This document shows positions 8,168 to 17,205 of a stretch of DNA of 64,000 nt, piece after piece. The notes under the pieces are model-generated. The model had not been told where the DNA came from. It made no database searches and worked only from the letters and a program-made list of their open reading frames with translations. The position numbers were made by a program, and so were the translations under genes. The stretch covers positions 32,508 to 96,507 of the forward strand of contig JBHOQX010000041.1 in the NCBI GenBank assembly GCA_042408595.1, given 5' to 3'. The stretch is from JBHOQX01 sp042408595. GTDB taxonomy: Bacteria; Chloroflexota; Chloroflexia; Chloroflexales; Roseiflexaceae. Position 1 is the first letter of the stretch; each line of letters starts with the position of its first letter.

Positions 8168-8953
8168 TCAGCGGCCTTTCCACGTCGGCGCGCGCTTCTC
8201 CAGGAACGCGCCGGTGCCCTCTTTTGCGTCCTCGGTGGCGACAACCGTACCGAACAGCGCCGCCTCGTAGGCGCAGGCCTCCGCCAGCGGCATATCCATC
8301 CCGCGGTTGATCGCCAGCTTGATCGCGGCGACCGCCAGCGGGGCCTTGCCGGCGACCTGCGCGGCGAGCGCGCGGGCGGCGTCCATCAGCTCCGCCGCCG
8401 GCACGACCCGCTCGACCAGGCCGATCCGCTGCGCCTCCTCGGCGCCGATCAGCTCGCCGGTCAGGTTCAGCAGCCGAGCCATGCCGGGGCCGACCAGCCG
8501 GGTGAGTCGCTGCGTGCCGCCCCAGCCGGGGATGAGCCCCAGGTTGATCTCCGACTGGCCGAATCTCGCTGTATCCGCCGCGATCCGGATGTCGCACGCC
8601 ATCGCCAGCTCGCACCCGCCGCCCAGCGCGAAGCCATTGACCGCCGCGATCACGACCTTGCGCATCCGGGCGATGAACTGCCCGATCTCGTGGCCGGCCT
8701 CGGCCAGGGCGCGGGCGGCTGCCGCGCCCGGCAGCGCGCGCAGCTCGTTGATGTCCGCCCCGGCGGCGAAGGCGCGCGGCCCGGCCCCAGTGATGATCGC
8801 CACCCGCAGCCCGTCGTCCGCCTCGACCTGCTGCAACGCCGCGAGCAGCTCGGCAAGCGTCGCCTGGTTGAGCGCGTTCAGCACCGGCTCGCGGTTGAGC
8901 GTGATCGTCGCCACCGGGCCGTCGGCGGCGAACAGGATGTTCTCATAGGACAT
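8168..8953 (-). CDS. Enoyl-CoA hydratase/isomerase family protein
   Basis: This 261-residue crotonase-fold enzyme adds water to 2-enoyl-CoA in beta-oxidation or related pathways. The oxyanion-hole and first glutamate motif ALGGGCELAMACD and the second motif QSEINLGLIPGWGGTQRL, which carries the second catalytic Glu, are both intact, as is AFAAGADINEL near the CoA site. Length is standard. ATG at 8953 starts MSYENILF. It is a single gene between the UMF1 transporter and the DUF58 gene, with no close operon partner. Confidence 0.9.
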   Translation of the reverse strand: MSYENILFAADGPVATITLNREPVLNALNQATLAELLAALQQVEADDGLRVAIITGAGPRAFAAGADINELRALPGAAAARALAEAGHEIGQFIARMRKVVIAAVNGFALGGGCELAMACDIRIAADTARFGQSEINLGLIPGWGGTQRLTRLVGPGMARLLNLTGELIGAEEAQRIGLVERVVPAAELMDAARALAAQVAGKAPLAVAAIKLAINRGMDMPLAEACAYEAALFGTVVATEDAKEGTGAFLEKRAPTWKGR

Positions 8954-9027
8954 CAGTCGCTCCGTGTGGTCGGCGAAGTGCGGGCGCGATTATACACTGC
9001 AGCCCACGCGCGGGCAACTGGCGCGGC

Positions 9028-10299
9028 TTAGCGCGCGGCGGCCCGCGCCGCCGGCGCGAACACCGCCGGCTGTTGCAAGGCGTCGGCGAGCGACTGCCCC
9101 TGGCGGTAGACATAGGTCGGCACGCGCAGCTCGGCCAGCGCCGACCGAATCGCCAGGTTGTCGTGCCAGCCGCCGAAGGATTGGGGGTCGACCAGCAGGG
9201 CGACCGCCCGCACGCCGCGGTAGAGCAGATGTTGCAGGCTCGTCACCCAGCGCGCGTCCAGCGAGGGCGTGACAATTACCAACGTACAGTTGCGGCCGAA
9301 GCGGACGCTCTCCGCCGCCAGCATCTCGGCCAGCGGCTGCGTGCCATAGGCCCGCAGGACGGCCAGCGCCTCCAGGATTTTGAACAACTGGCGCGACTCG
9401 CGCTCGGCGGGGATGACCTCGTGGTGCTGCCCCCACGACACGAGCCCGACCGGGCGGTTCTGCTGCAGGAAGTGCTGGGCGATCGAGGCCGCCGCCTGCA
9501 CGGCGTACTCCTCGGTCGTCTCCGGCTGGCGCGCGGCGTGCTCCTGGCCGCGGCGTGCCGGCGCCAGCGACTGCTGCGCCCGCTCCTGCATATCGAGGAC
9601 GATGTAAATCTCCGCCGTCGGATCGAGCTCGAACTCCTTGACCAGCAGCTTGCCAGCACGGGCGGTGCTGCGCCAGTGGATGCGGTTGAAGCTATCGCCC
9701 GGCTGGTAGTCGCGCAGGCTGGCGACGTTCGGCGTCACGTGGTGCGTCCGGCTCTTCACGTCCTGGCCACCCGGCAGCTCGGCGCTGGGGATGCCGAACC
9801 CCGGTAGCGGCGTAGTACGCGGGTAGACCAGCACCTCGTTGGTCACCGGCACCGGCCGCTCGAGCCGGACGATCCCAAACGGATCGCCGCTGATCAGGCT
9901 GGCTGGGCCGAGGGTGAACTTACCGCGGATGTGGCACAGCGTCCGCGCCGTCCAGCGGCGGCGCTGGCGGCCCGGCAGGTAGCTGACGAAGCCCGGGCCG
10001 TGGCCGGGCAGGTCGGAGTGGTCTTGCAACTGCACCCACAGCTTGGGCAGCGGCCAGAGGTTCTCAACGGTGATGCGCTCGCGGGCCTGCTCGCCCACCT
10101 GCGTGCGGTGAGTGAAGGTCTCGCGCTCGATCCGCAGGCCGTGCAGGTTCGCCCAGGCCCAGAGAAAGGAGAGCGCCAGCAGCGCGAGCAGCAGGTAGGT
10201 CAGATGAAAAAAGAGCGCGATCCCGGTGCCCTGCGCCGCCAGAAAACTGAGGCCGGCGAGCAGCAGGATGCCGAGCGGGCGAAGCAATCGTTGGAGCAT
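9028..10299 (-). CDS. DUF58 domain-containing membrane protein
   Basis: The 423-residue protein begins with two hydrophobic helices (about residues 8-50), followed by a beta-rich region. The DUF58 core sits near residue 205: LRDYQPGDSFNRIHW, then RSTARAGKLLVKEFE, then a von Willebrand A-like fold beginning IYIVLDMQ. DUF58 proteins usually occur beside MoxR ATPases and transglutaminase-like proteins, where they are thought to act in assembly of secreted or membrane complexes. No MoxR gene is adjacent here. It lies 76 bp downstream of mnmE, with a repeat tract between. Confidence 0.85.
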   Translation of the reverse strand: MLQRLLRPLGILLLAGLSFLAAQGTGIALFFHLTYLLLALLALSFLWAWANLHGLRIERETFTHRTQVGEQARERITVENLWPLPKLWVQLQDHSDLPGHGPGFVSYLPGRQRRRWTARTLCHIRGKFTLGPASLISGDPFGIVRLERPVPVTNEVLVYPRTTPLPGFGIPSAELPGGQDVKSRTHHVTPNVASLRDYQPGDSFNRIHWRSTARAGKLLVKEFELDPTAEIYIVLDMQERAQQSLAPARRGQEHAARQPETTEEYAVQAAASIAQHFLQQNRPVGLVSWGQHHEVIPAERESRQLFKILEALAVLRAYGTQPLAEMLAAESVRFGRNCTLVIVTPSLDARWVTSLQHLLYRGVRAVALLVDPQSFGGWHDNLAIRSALAELRVPTYVYRQGQSLADALQQPAVFAPAARAAAR

Positions 10300-10318
10300 G
10301 CTGGTGTTCCGTGCGTTA

Positions 10319-10345
10319 TTGGACGAAGGACGCAGGACGAAAGCA
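10319..10345. repeat. Short heptad tract between mnmE and the DUF58 gene
   Basis: It contains the words GGACGAA and GGACGCA, GGACGAA in tandem and ends with AAGCAGG. The word GGACGAAAGC is shared with the larger inverted elements near 20.15 kb and, approximately, 50.83 kb. Confidence 0.6.
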
Positions 10346-10375
10346 GGCGTTACCTGTGATCATGTTTGAAAAGAC

Positions 10376-11860
10376 CTATTTCCCGATACAAAACCGGCTG
10401 AAAATCGCGTGCAGCAGGTCATCCTGCAACCCTTCCCCGGTGATCTCGCCAAGCGCCCCGAGCGCCGCCGTCAGGTCGATCGCCAGCAGATCGGCGGGCG
10501 CGCCCCCTTCGGCGGCGGCGATCGCGTCGCCCAGGTGGCCCGCCGCCCGCGCCAGCGCCTCGCGGTGCCGCGGGTTGGTCACCATCCGCGCCTCGCCGGC
10601 CGGCGCGCCGCCCAGCAGCGCTGCGGCGATCGCGTCCGCCAGCGCGTCCAACCCCTCCCCGGTGCGGGCGGAGACAGGGACGAGTGCTGCGTGCTGAATG
10701 TTGAGTAGCCGTTCCCTGGCACCCTCGCTCCGGGCTCCTGACTCCTGGCTCCTGGCCGGTTCGTGATCGCCGATGGTCGATCGCCGCTTGCCACTTGCCG
10801 ATTGCCTGACCGTCTGACCGTCTGGCGCCTGGCTCCGGGCTCCTGCGCCCTCGCCAAGCAGGTCGATCTTGTTCAGCACGACGATCGTCGGCTTGCCAGC
10901 GCAGAGCGCGGCGATCTCCTCCTCCGCCGGGTCGGGCGGGCGAGTGGCGTCGCGTACGAACAGCGCCAGGTCGGCGCCGGACAGCGCGGCCCGGCTGCGG
11001 GCAACCCCCAGGCGCTCGACCGGATCCTCGGTCTCGGCGATGCCGGCGGTGTCGATCAGAACGACCGGGATGCCGCGTAGGTTGGCGGTCTCTTCGAGCG
11101 TATCGCGCGTCGTGCCGGGAATTGGCGTGACGATCGCCCGGTCGGCGCGGAGCAGCGCGTTGAGCAGGCTGGACTTGCCGGCGTTCGGCAGGCCGACCAG
11201 CGCGGCCCGTGCCCCCTGCCGGTAGACGATCCCCTGGTCGGCGGTTGCCAGCAGCGCTTCGACGGCGGCCAGGCCGTCGCGCACCGGCGGCAGCACCGCC
11301 TGCGGCTCGACGTCGTCCTCGGGAAAATCGACCAGGGCGGTGACATAGGCCAGCGGCGCGAGCAGCGCCTCCCGTACCCGGCGCACCTCGCCGGAGAGCC
11401 AGCCGCCGAGCTGGGCCTGGGCCAGCGCCAGGCCGGTGGCGGTCTTCGCGCCGATCACATCCAGCGTCGCCTCGGCCTGCGCCAGGTCGATCCGGCCGTT
11501 GAGAAAGGCGCGCATGGTGAACTCGCCGGGCTCGGCCTGGCGCGCCCCATGGCGCAGCACCAGCTCCAGCACGCGCCGGACGACCAGCGGGCCGCCGTGG
11601 CAGGAGATCTCGACGACGTCCTCAGCAGTGTAGCTATGCGGCGCGCGCATCAGCACCGCCAGCGCCTGGTCCACCGTCGCGCCAGTGTCGTCAACCACCC
11701 GGCCATAGCGCATCCGGTAGGGCTTCCACGTGCCAGGGCGGGCGGGGACGAAGAGGCGCGCCAGGATCGCGGCGGCATCCGGCCCGCTCAGGCGGACGAT
11801 GCCGATGCCGCCCTCGCCCGGCGGTGTGGCGACCGCGGCGATCGTGTCGTCGTAGAGCAT
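10376..11860 (-). CDS. mnmE: tRNA modification GTPase MnmE with an internal repeat-derived insertion
   Basis: MnmE with MnmG installs the aminomethyl group on U34 of tRNAs. The folate-binding N-terminal domain, helical domain, G domain and C-terminal FCIGK are all present. The G domain shows GLPNAGKSSLLNALL (G1), TRDTLEE, DTAGI (G3) and NKID (G4). Between G4 and VPVSARTGEG, where only a short loop is normal, lie about 50 extra Arg/Ser/Gly/Gln-rich residues encoded by a heptad tract that keeps the frame. ATG at 11860 is chosen because a perfect TATAAT overlaps the alternative ATG at 11869. Function is probably retained, since all motifs are intact. Confidence 0.93.
   Translation of the reverse strand: MLYDDTIAAVATPPGEGGIGIVRLSGPDAAAILARLFVPARPGTWKPYRMRYGRVVDDTGATVDQALAVLMRAPHSYTAEDVVEISCHGGPLVVRRVLELVLRHGARQAEPGEFTMRAFLNGRIDLAQAEATLDVIGAKTATGLALAQAQLGGWLSGEVRRVREALLAPLAYVTALVDFPEDDVEPQAVLPPVRDGLAAVEALLATADQGIVYRQGARAALVGLPNAGKSSLLNALLRADRAIVTPIPGTTRDTLEETANLRGIPVVLIDTAGIAETEDPVERLGVARSRAALSGADLALFVRDATRPPDPAEEEIAALCAGKPTIVVLNKIDLLGEGAGARSQAPDGQTVRQSASGKRRSTIGDHEPARSQESGARSEGARERLLNIQHAALVPVSARTGEGLDALADAIAAALLGGAPAGEARMVTNPRHREALARAAGHLGDAIAAAEGGAPADLLAIDLTAALGALGEITGEGLQDDLLHAIFSRFCIGK
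10700..10850. repeat. Heptad repeat tract inserted in the mnmE coding sequence
   Basis: On the minus strand the segment parses into words such as GGAGCCC, GGAGCCA, GGCAAGT, GGCAAGC, GGCGATC and GCCAGGA, with two 8-bp GACGGTCA units. It is the same kind of sequence as in the intergenic tracts but lies between codons for the G4 and G5 motifs of MnmE without breaking the frame. Confidence 0.8.
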
Positions 11861-11867
11861 AGGCAGC

Positions 11868-11876
11868 ATTATAGCA
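11868..11876 (-). promoter_or_regulatory. Extended -10 promoter placing mnmE in a leaderless context
   Basis: The minus strand reads TGCTATAAT: a perfect -10 hexamer with the TGn extension; no good -35 is seen. Transcription would begin 6-8 nt downstream, at about 11860-11862, which coincides with the ATG at 11860. There is no Shine-Dalgarno sequence for either candidate start. A leaderless mRNA is inferred. Confidence 0.5.
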
Positions 11877-11975
11877 CGCGGGGCCCGCGGCGTGCCGGCG
11901 CGAGTATGGTAAGATACGTGCGTTCCTTTAACGCTTCCTTAAAATGCGAACAATCAAAGAATAACCTGGCGCAAA

Positions 11976-11981
11976 TATACT
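11976..11981 (+). promoter_or_regulatory. Candidate -10 upstream of the ABC importer operon
   Basis: TATACT lies in an AT-rich island within an otherwise GC-rich gap (11874-12112), about 130 bp before the binding-protein gene. No convincing -35 hexamer is present at 16-18 bp. The rest of the gap shows no gene. Confidence 0.3.
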
Positions 11982-12112
11982 CCGCCCTACGTATCGCCCC
12001 CAAACGACGATGGGCCACGTCGCCCGTTTCGCGCCCCCGTCGCAGGCCGGTCGTGCCGGCGCGCAGGGCGACGCGCGCTGGCCGGCGTTTGCCCCAAGAA
12101 GGGAGTATGGAC

Positions 12113-13399
12113 ATGCCCGACAATGCATGCAACCGGCGCAGATTTCTTAAACTGGCGGCCGCGGCCGGGTTCGGCACGGTGCTGGCGGCCTGCGGAGCCG
12201 CCTCGACCGGCACACCCAGCGGCGCAGCCACCACCGCTCCGGCGGCGACCGCCGCGCCCGCCGCCACGGCGGCCCCAGCCGCTACGGCTGCGCCCGTCGC
12301 CACCGCCCCACCCGCGGCGCAGCTTCCGGCCCCACCGGCCCCTGGCCCGATCGACATCAAGGCGGCGGGCGGCATGGATGCACTCGTCGCTGCAGCCAAG
12401 AAAGAGGGCGAGCTGACAACCATCGCCCTGCCGCGCGACTGGCTGAACTACGGCGCGGTGATCGACAGCTTCAAGGAGAAGTACGGCCTGAAGGTCAACG
12501 AGCTCGACCCGAACGCCGGCTCCGGCGACGAGATCAACGCGATCAAAGCCAACGCCGGCAACACCGGCCCGCAGGCCCCGGACGTGATCGACGTCGGCTT
12601 CGCCTTCGGGCCGTCGTCCAAAGCCGAAGGGCTGCTCCAGCCCTACAAGGTCGCTACCTGGGACAGCATTCCGGCGAACGCCAAGGACCCGGACGGCTAC
12701 TGGTACGGCGATTACTACGGCGTACTGGCCTTCGCGGTCAACAAGGATGTCGTCAAGGTCATTCCGGCGGACTGGAAGGATCTGCTCAACGCCGAGTACA
12801 AGGGCCAGGTCGCGCTCTCCGGCGACCCGCGCACCTCAAACCAGGCGATCCTCTCGGTCTATGCTGCGGCGCTGGCGAACGGCGGCTCGCTCGACGACGC
12901 CAAGCCAGGGCTGGATTTCTTCGCGAAGCTGAACCAGGCCGGCAACCTGGTGCCACTGATCGCCACCGAGGCGACCTTCGCCAGCGGCGAGACGCCGATT
13001 CAGATCGCGTGGGACTATCTGGCCCTCGCCGCGCGCGACAAGCTGGCCGGCAATCCACCCGCCGAGGTGCTGGTGCCGCCGTCCGGCGTGATGGCCGGCG
13101 TCTACGTGCAGGCGATCAGCGCCTACGCGCCGCACCCAAACGCCGCTCGGCTGTGGATGGAGCATCTCTACTCGGACGAGGTGCAGTTGATCTGGCTGAA
13201 GGCGTACGGCACGCCGATCCGCTTCCAGGATCTCGTGAAGAACAACAAGGTGCCGGCGGACGTACTGGCGAAGCGCCCATCGGCGGAGATCTACGCCAAG
13301 GCCGCTTTTCCGACGCTCGACCAGCTCACGGCGGCCAAGAAGGTGATCACCGAGGGCTGGGACGCCACGGTGAAGGCGGATATCAAGAAGAAGGGGTAG
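12113..13399 (+). CDS. ABC transporter substrate-binding lipoprotein (spermidine/putrescine or iron type)
   Basis: This 428-residue extracytoplasmic binding protein starts at ATG 12113, eight bases after GGGAG; ATG at 12107 would be too close to that site. The leader has a Tat-like RRRFLK motif and the lipobox LAAC with Cys27, followed by an Ala/Pro/Thr-rich linker to about residue 80. The mature part is a PotD/AfuA-like fold with WYGDYYGVLAFAVNKD and SGDPRTSNQAIL. It is first in a four-gene operon with two permeases and an ATPase of the polyamine/iron/thiosulfate class. The ligand is not decidable by eye. Confidence 0.85.
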   Translation: MPDNACNRRRFLKLAAAAGFGTVLAACGAASTGTPSGAATTAPAATAAPAATAAPAATAAPVATAPPAAQLPAPPAPGPIDIKAAGGMDALVAAAKKEGELTTIALPRDWLNYGAVIDSFKEKYGLKVNELDPNAGSGDEINAIKANAGNTGPQAPDVIDVGFAFGPSSKAEGLLQPYKVATWDSIPANAKDPDGYWYGDYYGVLAFAVNKDVVKVIPADWKDLLNAEYKGQVALSGDPRTSNQAILSVYAAALANGGSLDDAKPGLDFFAKLNQAGNLVPLIATEATFASGETPIQIAWDYLALAARDKLAGNPPAEVLVPPSGVMAGVYVQAISAYAPHPNAARLWMEHLYSDEVQLIWLKAYGTPIRFQDLVKNNKVPADVLAKRPSAEIYAKAAFPTLDQLTAAKKVITEGWDATVKADIKKKG

Positions 13400-13437
13400 C
13401 CTTGCCCGGGCGTGCGTCGCGTATCGTTCGCTGAGCG

Positions 13438-14373
13438 ATGGAGACGCACGCCGCACAGCGCACGACGCCTATGTCGCACATCGCGAAAGCCGAGGAAGGG
13501 CCGCTCGCCCCGGCCCGCGCGCCACGGCGGGCCTCCGCCCTGGCGTGGCTGGGCGTCGTGCCGTTCTTCCTGTTCAGCCTCCTGTTCATGATCCTGCCGG
13601 CGTGCGCACTGCTCGCCGGCAGCTTCCGCAACCAGGCCGGTCAGCTCACCCTGGAGAACATCGCCGCGCTCGTGCAGCGGCCGGACATCCGCGACGCCTA
13701 CTGGCTCAGCATCAGCATCAGCGCGGTGACGGCGCTCGGCGGGGCGCTGTTCGGCCTGCTGCTGGCCTACGCCGTGACGCAGGGCGGGCTGCCGGGCTGG
13801 GCGCGGCCGATGCTCCTGACCTTCTCGGGTGTCGCGGCGAACTTCGCCGGGGTGCCGCTGGCCTTCGCCTTCGTCGCCACGCTCGGGCGCACCGGCCTGG
13901 TGACCGTGGCGCTGAACGCGCTCGGCTTCAACCTCTACCAGCACGGCTTCAATCTCTACACCTTCACCGGCCTGAGCCTGACCTATATGTACTTCCAGCT
14001 CCCGCTGATGGTCCTGGTGATCACGCCGGCGCTGGACGGGCTCAAGCGCGAGTGGCGCGAGGCGTCCGATATCCTCGGCGGGTCGGCCTGGCAGTACTGG
14101 CGCTACGTCGGCCTGCCGCTCCTGCTGCCATCGTTCCTTGGCGCGACGATCCTGCTCTTCGGCAACGCTTTCGGCGCGTACGCCACGGCCTATGCGCTCA
14201 CCGGCGGCTCGCTCAACCTGGTGACGATCCTGATCGGCGCGCAGATCCGCGGTGATGTGCTGAACAACCCCAACCTGGGCTATGCTCTGGCGCTCGGCAT
14301 GATCGTCGTTATGGCGGTATCGATCTTTGGCTATGCGCTGCTCCAGCGGCGGGCGGAGCGCTGGCTGCGATAG
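13438..14373 (+). CDS. ABC transporter permease (first)
   Basis: The product is a 311-residue inner-membrane permease with about six helices. The EAA loop that contacts the ATPase is seen as EWREASDILGGSAWQYWRYV. It starts 38 bp after the binding-protein gene; ATG at 13438 is used, with ATG 13471 as an alternative beginning MSHIAKAE. Sequence and gene order correspond to PotB-like permeases of polyamine/spermidine or ferric-ion importers. It would form the pore as a heterodimer with the product of the 14524 gene. Confidence 0.85.
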   Translation: METHAAQRTTPMSHIAKAEEGPLAPARAPRRASALAWLGVVPFFLFSLLFMILPACALLAGSFRNQAGQLTLENIAALVQRPDIRDAYWLSISISAVTALGGALFGLLLAYAVTQGGLPGWARPMLLTFSGVAANFAGVPLAFAFVATLGRTGLVTVALNALGFNLYQHGFNLYTFTGLSLTYMYFQLPLMVLVITPALDGLKREWREASDILGGSAWQYWRYVGLPLLLPSFLGATILLFGNAFGAYATAYALTGGSLNLVTILIGAQIRGDVLNNPNLGYALALGMIVVMAVSIFGYALLQRRAERWLR

Positions 14374-14380
14374 GCGGGAG

Positions 14381-14520
14381 CCGGCGAGCCAGACGGTCAG
14401 ATGGTCAGATGGTCAGGCGATCTGCAATCACACCACGGGCTAGGGGCTGGAGGCGGGAAGGCTGTGACCGTTCCTCGTCTCCCCGTGTCAGCGTGTCAGC
14501 GTGTCAGCGCAAGGCGTGAC
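14381..14520. repeat. Octad repeat tract between the two permease genes
   Basis: GTCAGATG repeats in tandem near 14395, and TGTCAGCG occurs three times in direct tandem near 14490, both with an 8-bp period. The tract separates the two permease genes of one operon, where a gap of 150 bp is unusual. Confidence 0.75.
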
Positions 14521-14523
14521 CCA

Positions 14524-15342
14524 ATGCGACGAACGTCATTTTGGCCATGGTTCTGGTTCGGCCTCGGCGTGGTGTATTTCATGCTGCCGCTGATCGCCAC
14601 GCTGAACTTCTCGTTACGCGCCCGGCGCGGCGAGATCGGCCTGACGGCCTATCGCAACGTCTTCGCCGACCCGCAGTTCTACCAGACCTTCGGCTTCTCG
14701 GCGCAGATGGCACTCTGGACGATCCTGCTCAGCATCCTGCTGCTGCTGCCGACGGCCTACTGGATTCACCTGAAGCTGCCCTGGCTGCGACCGGCGGTCG
14801 AGCTTGTCACATTGCTGCCGTTCGTCATCCCCGGCATCGTGCTGGTCTTCGGGCTGATCCGCAGCTACGCCCGTCCGCCCCTCGCGCTGACCAACTCGAC
14901 CGCCGGCACGCTGGCGCTGCTGGTAGCCGGCTACGTTGTCCTGTCCTTCCCATACATGTATCGCGCGATCGACGCCGGCCTGCGCGCAATCGACGTGCGG
15001 ACGCTCACCGAGGCGGCGCAGAGCCTCGGCGCAGGCTGGGGGACGATCCTGTTCCGAGTGATCCTGCCGAACGTGCGAGTAGCGCTACTGGCCGGCGCGT
15101 TTCTGACCTTCGCGATCGTGATCGGCGAGCTGACGCTGGCGCAGTACCTCCTCGGCGGAACGCAGGCGTTCGGGCCATACCTGGCGCTGGTCGGGCGCAA
15201 CAAGGCCTACGAGCCGGCGGCGCTGGCGATCATCAGCTTCGCGCTGATCTGGGCGGCGATCGGCGTGATCCAGCTCCTCGGCCAGGGGCGCGCGGCGCTC
15301 GGCCCGGGCGCCGCGCGCCCATCCGACACGAACGCCGCATGA
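14524..15342 (+). CDS. ABC transporter permease (second)
   Basis: This is a 272-residue PotC-like permease with six predicted helices and the EAA loop TEAAQSLGAGWGTILFRVI. ATG at 14524 begins MRRTSFWPWFWFGLG. The upstream in-frame extension is encoded by the octad repeat and is rejected. It is the third gene of the importer operon; a gap of 192 bp follows before the ATPase gene. Confidence 0.85.
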   Translation: MRRTSFWPWFWFGLGVVYFMLPLIATLNFSLRARRGEIGLTAYRNVFADPQFYQTFGFSAQMALWTILLSILLLLPTAYWIHLKLPWLRPAVELVTLLPFVIPGIVLVFGLIRSYARPPLALTNSTAGTLALLVAGYVVLSFPYMYRAIDAGLRAIDVRTLTEAAQSLGAGWGTILFRVILPNVRVALLAGAFLTFAIVIGELTLAQYLLGGTQAFGPYLALVGRNKAYEPAALAIISFALIWAAIGVIQLLGQGRAALGPGAARPSDTNAA

Positions 15343-15534
15343 TCGTCGCCGATCTCGCGACTGATACCCGGACACAGCGCACAGAAGTCATATACCCTGT
15401 TTCGGGTGCCCGCATCGAGCCAATGTGTGTGATAGGTCATGCCGCCAGGCGGTACGCGAACGCCGCCTGAATGCGGCGCGACGTTCAGCGTGAGACATCA
15501 GATACGACCACCTTCGTTTCGTGAGCGAATCTGC
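15343..15534. other. Gap inside the importer operon with a REP-like hairpin
   Basis: The only structure seen is at 15459-15483, where CGCCGCC and GCGGCG flank a short loop; this segment matches 2655-2679 at 21 of 25 positions. No ORF with a ribosome site is present. The hairpin could modulate the stoichiometry of the downstream ATPase, but that is an inference. Confidence 0.5.
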
Positions 15535-16605
15535 ATGGCCTTCCTCGAACTAACCGACATCCGCAAGACCTTCGGCGCGACGGTCGCCGTGGAGAGCTTC
15601 GACCTGCAGGTCGAACGCGGCGAATTCGTCTCGTTTCTCGGGCCGAGCGGCTGCGGCAAGACGACCACACTCCGCATGATCGCCGGGTTCGAGCAGCCGA
15701 CCGGCGGCCGGATCACGCTCGACGGCGCGGACATCACGCGACGCCCGCCGAACCGGCGCAACGTTGGCATGGTCTTCCAGTCCTACGCGCTCTTCCCGAA
15801 CATGACGGCGGCGCAGAACATCGCCTTTGGCCTGAAGCTGCGGAAAATTCCCCGGGCGGAGATCGACCGACGCGTGCGCGAGCTGCTGGCGCTGATCGGC
15901 CTGCCGGGACTGGAGCGGCGCTACCCGTACCAACTCTCCGGCGGCCAGCAGCAGCGCGTCGCGCTGGCCCGCGCTCTGGCCATCGAGCCGGCGGTGCTGC
16001 TGCTGGACGAGCCGCTCTCGGCGCTGGACGCCCAAATCCGCGTCGCGCTGCGCACCGAGATCCGCGCCATTCAGCGCAAGCTCGGCATCACGACGATTTA
16101 TGTCACGCACGACCAGGAGGAGGCGATGGCTCTTTCCGACCGGATCGTGGTGATGAACCAGGGCCGGATCGAGCAGATCGGCACGCCATTCCAGATTTAC
16201 AACTTCCCCGCCACGCCGTTCGTCGCCTCGTTCGTCGGCACGCTGAACCTGCTCAGCGCCAGCGTGGCGGACCCGGCCGCCGGCGCCCTCACAGTGGCCG
16301 GGCAGACGGTGACGACCAGCCGGCCGCTGGCCGGGCGGCACACTGGCGAGCGGGTGATGCTGGCGCTGCGCCCAGAGGTGATCGCGTTGGATGGCGCCTC
16401 CGACGCGGCGAACCGGCTGCACGGCACCATCGAAGATGTCGAGTTTCTCGGCTCGATCGTTCGCGTGCGGGTGCGCGTCGGCGGGGAGGTGCTGTCGTTC
16501 GACCAGTTCAACAGCCCGCGTCTGGCCGTGCCGCCGCACGGCGCAGAGGTGACGCTGGCCTTCCCCGCCGAGGCGGCCCTGGTGATGGACGCGCCGGCGG
16601 GGTAG
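15535..16605 (+). CDS. ABC transporter ATP-binding protein (PotA-like)
   Basis: This 356-residue ATPase energises the importer encoded by the three preceding genes. Walker A GPSGCGKTT, Q-loop VFQSYALFPNMT, signature LSGGQQQRVALARAL, Walker B VLLLDEPLSALD and switch His in YVTHDQEEAM are all present. After about residue 240 comes a TOBE regulatory domain (RPEVIAL and the final beta strands), typical of polyamine, ferric or sulfate importers rather than Liv or Opp systems. The start codon is ATG 15535. Confidence 0.92.
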   Translation: MAFLELTDIRKTFGATVAVESFDLQVERGEFVSFLGPSGCGKTTTLRMIAGFEQPTGGRITLDGADITRRPPNRRNVGMVFQSYALFPNMTAAQNIAFGLKLRKIPRAEIDRRVRELLALIGLPGLERRYPYQLSGGQQQRVALARALAIEPAVLLLDEPLSALDAQIRVALRTEIRAIQRKLGITTIYVTHDQEEAMALSDRIVVMNQGRIEQIGTPFQIYNFPATPFVASFVGTLNLLSASVADPAAGALTVAGQTVTTSRPLAGRHTGERVMLALRPEVIALDGASDAANRLHGTIEDVEFLGSIVRVRVRVGGEVLSFDQFNSPRLAVPPHGAEVTLAFPAEAALVMDAPAG

Positions 16606-16723
16606 AGCGCCGACTGCGCGTGGTGGAAGAGCATCGGCCGGATTCGGCTGGCTGCACGTGCCACCCCACCGTGCCCCCGAGACCGAGGACTTGCGGCCAG
16701 GAGATCGTCAGCCTACGATTTGG

Positions 16724-17098
16724 TTATTGGTCATTGAGGACGCTCAGCATCAGGCACATGCAACCTCGACCGACACGACTCCCATCGATGACGAACACCA
16801 GCGGCAAGCGCGCCAGCATCGTGACGAGCGCTTGTACGACTGGCATCGTCCAGCGCTCCAGGGTCATCTCGTCGTGCTTGAGCAAGCGGCACAAGCGCAT
16901 CACGACGCGCTCGCCACAGGCGCGACCACCGAGCGCGTGCGCAACAATGTTGGGCAATTGAGCGTGCTGAGCGCCGACAATGCCGCAAATCAACAACGTC
17001 AAGGCGTGCAGCTGGCGGCGCTGGTGGCCAGAAGCACGCGGGGCGAGTTGCAGCAAACAGCGAGCTATGGCACGATACTGCCGGTACGTGTCGCGCAT
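16724..17098 (-). pseudogene. Truncated IS4-like (DDE) transposase remnant
   Basis: From ATG 17098 the minus strand encodes about 124 residues: MRDTYRQYRAIARCLLQL, then LNDQ and a stop. LPLVFVIDGSRVGRGCM is the first-Asp region of an IS4-superfamily transposase (the VIDGS motif). Intact enzymes are about three times longer and carry later Asp and Glu motifs that are missing here. No matching terminal inverted repeats were found. This and the AT-richer flank mark an old insertion between the importer operon and a CPBP protease gene. Confidence 0.65.
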
Positions 17099-17205
17099 GA
17101 GTGGCTTTCCTTCGGGTGGTTGGTAGCGAACCTCGAAGGCGATCCTATCACGCCCGGTATGTGCTCCTTTCACCCCTGTTTTCCGAACATCCTTTCTGTA
17201 CGGTA

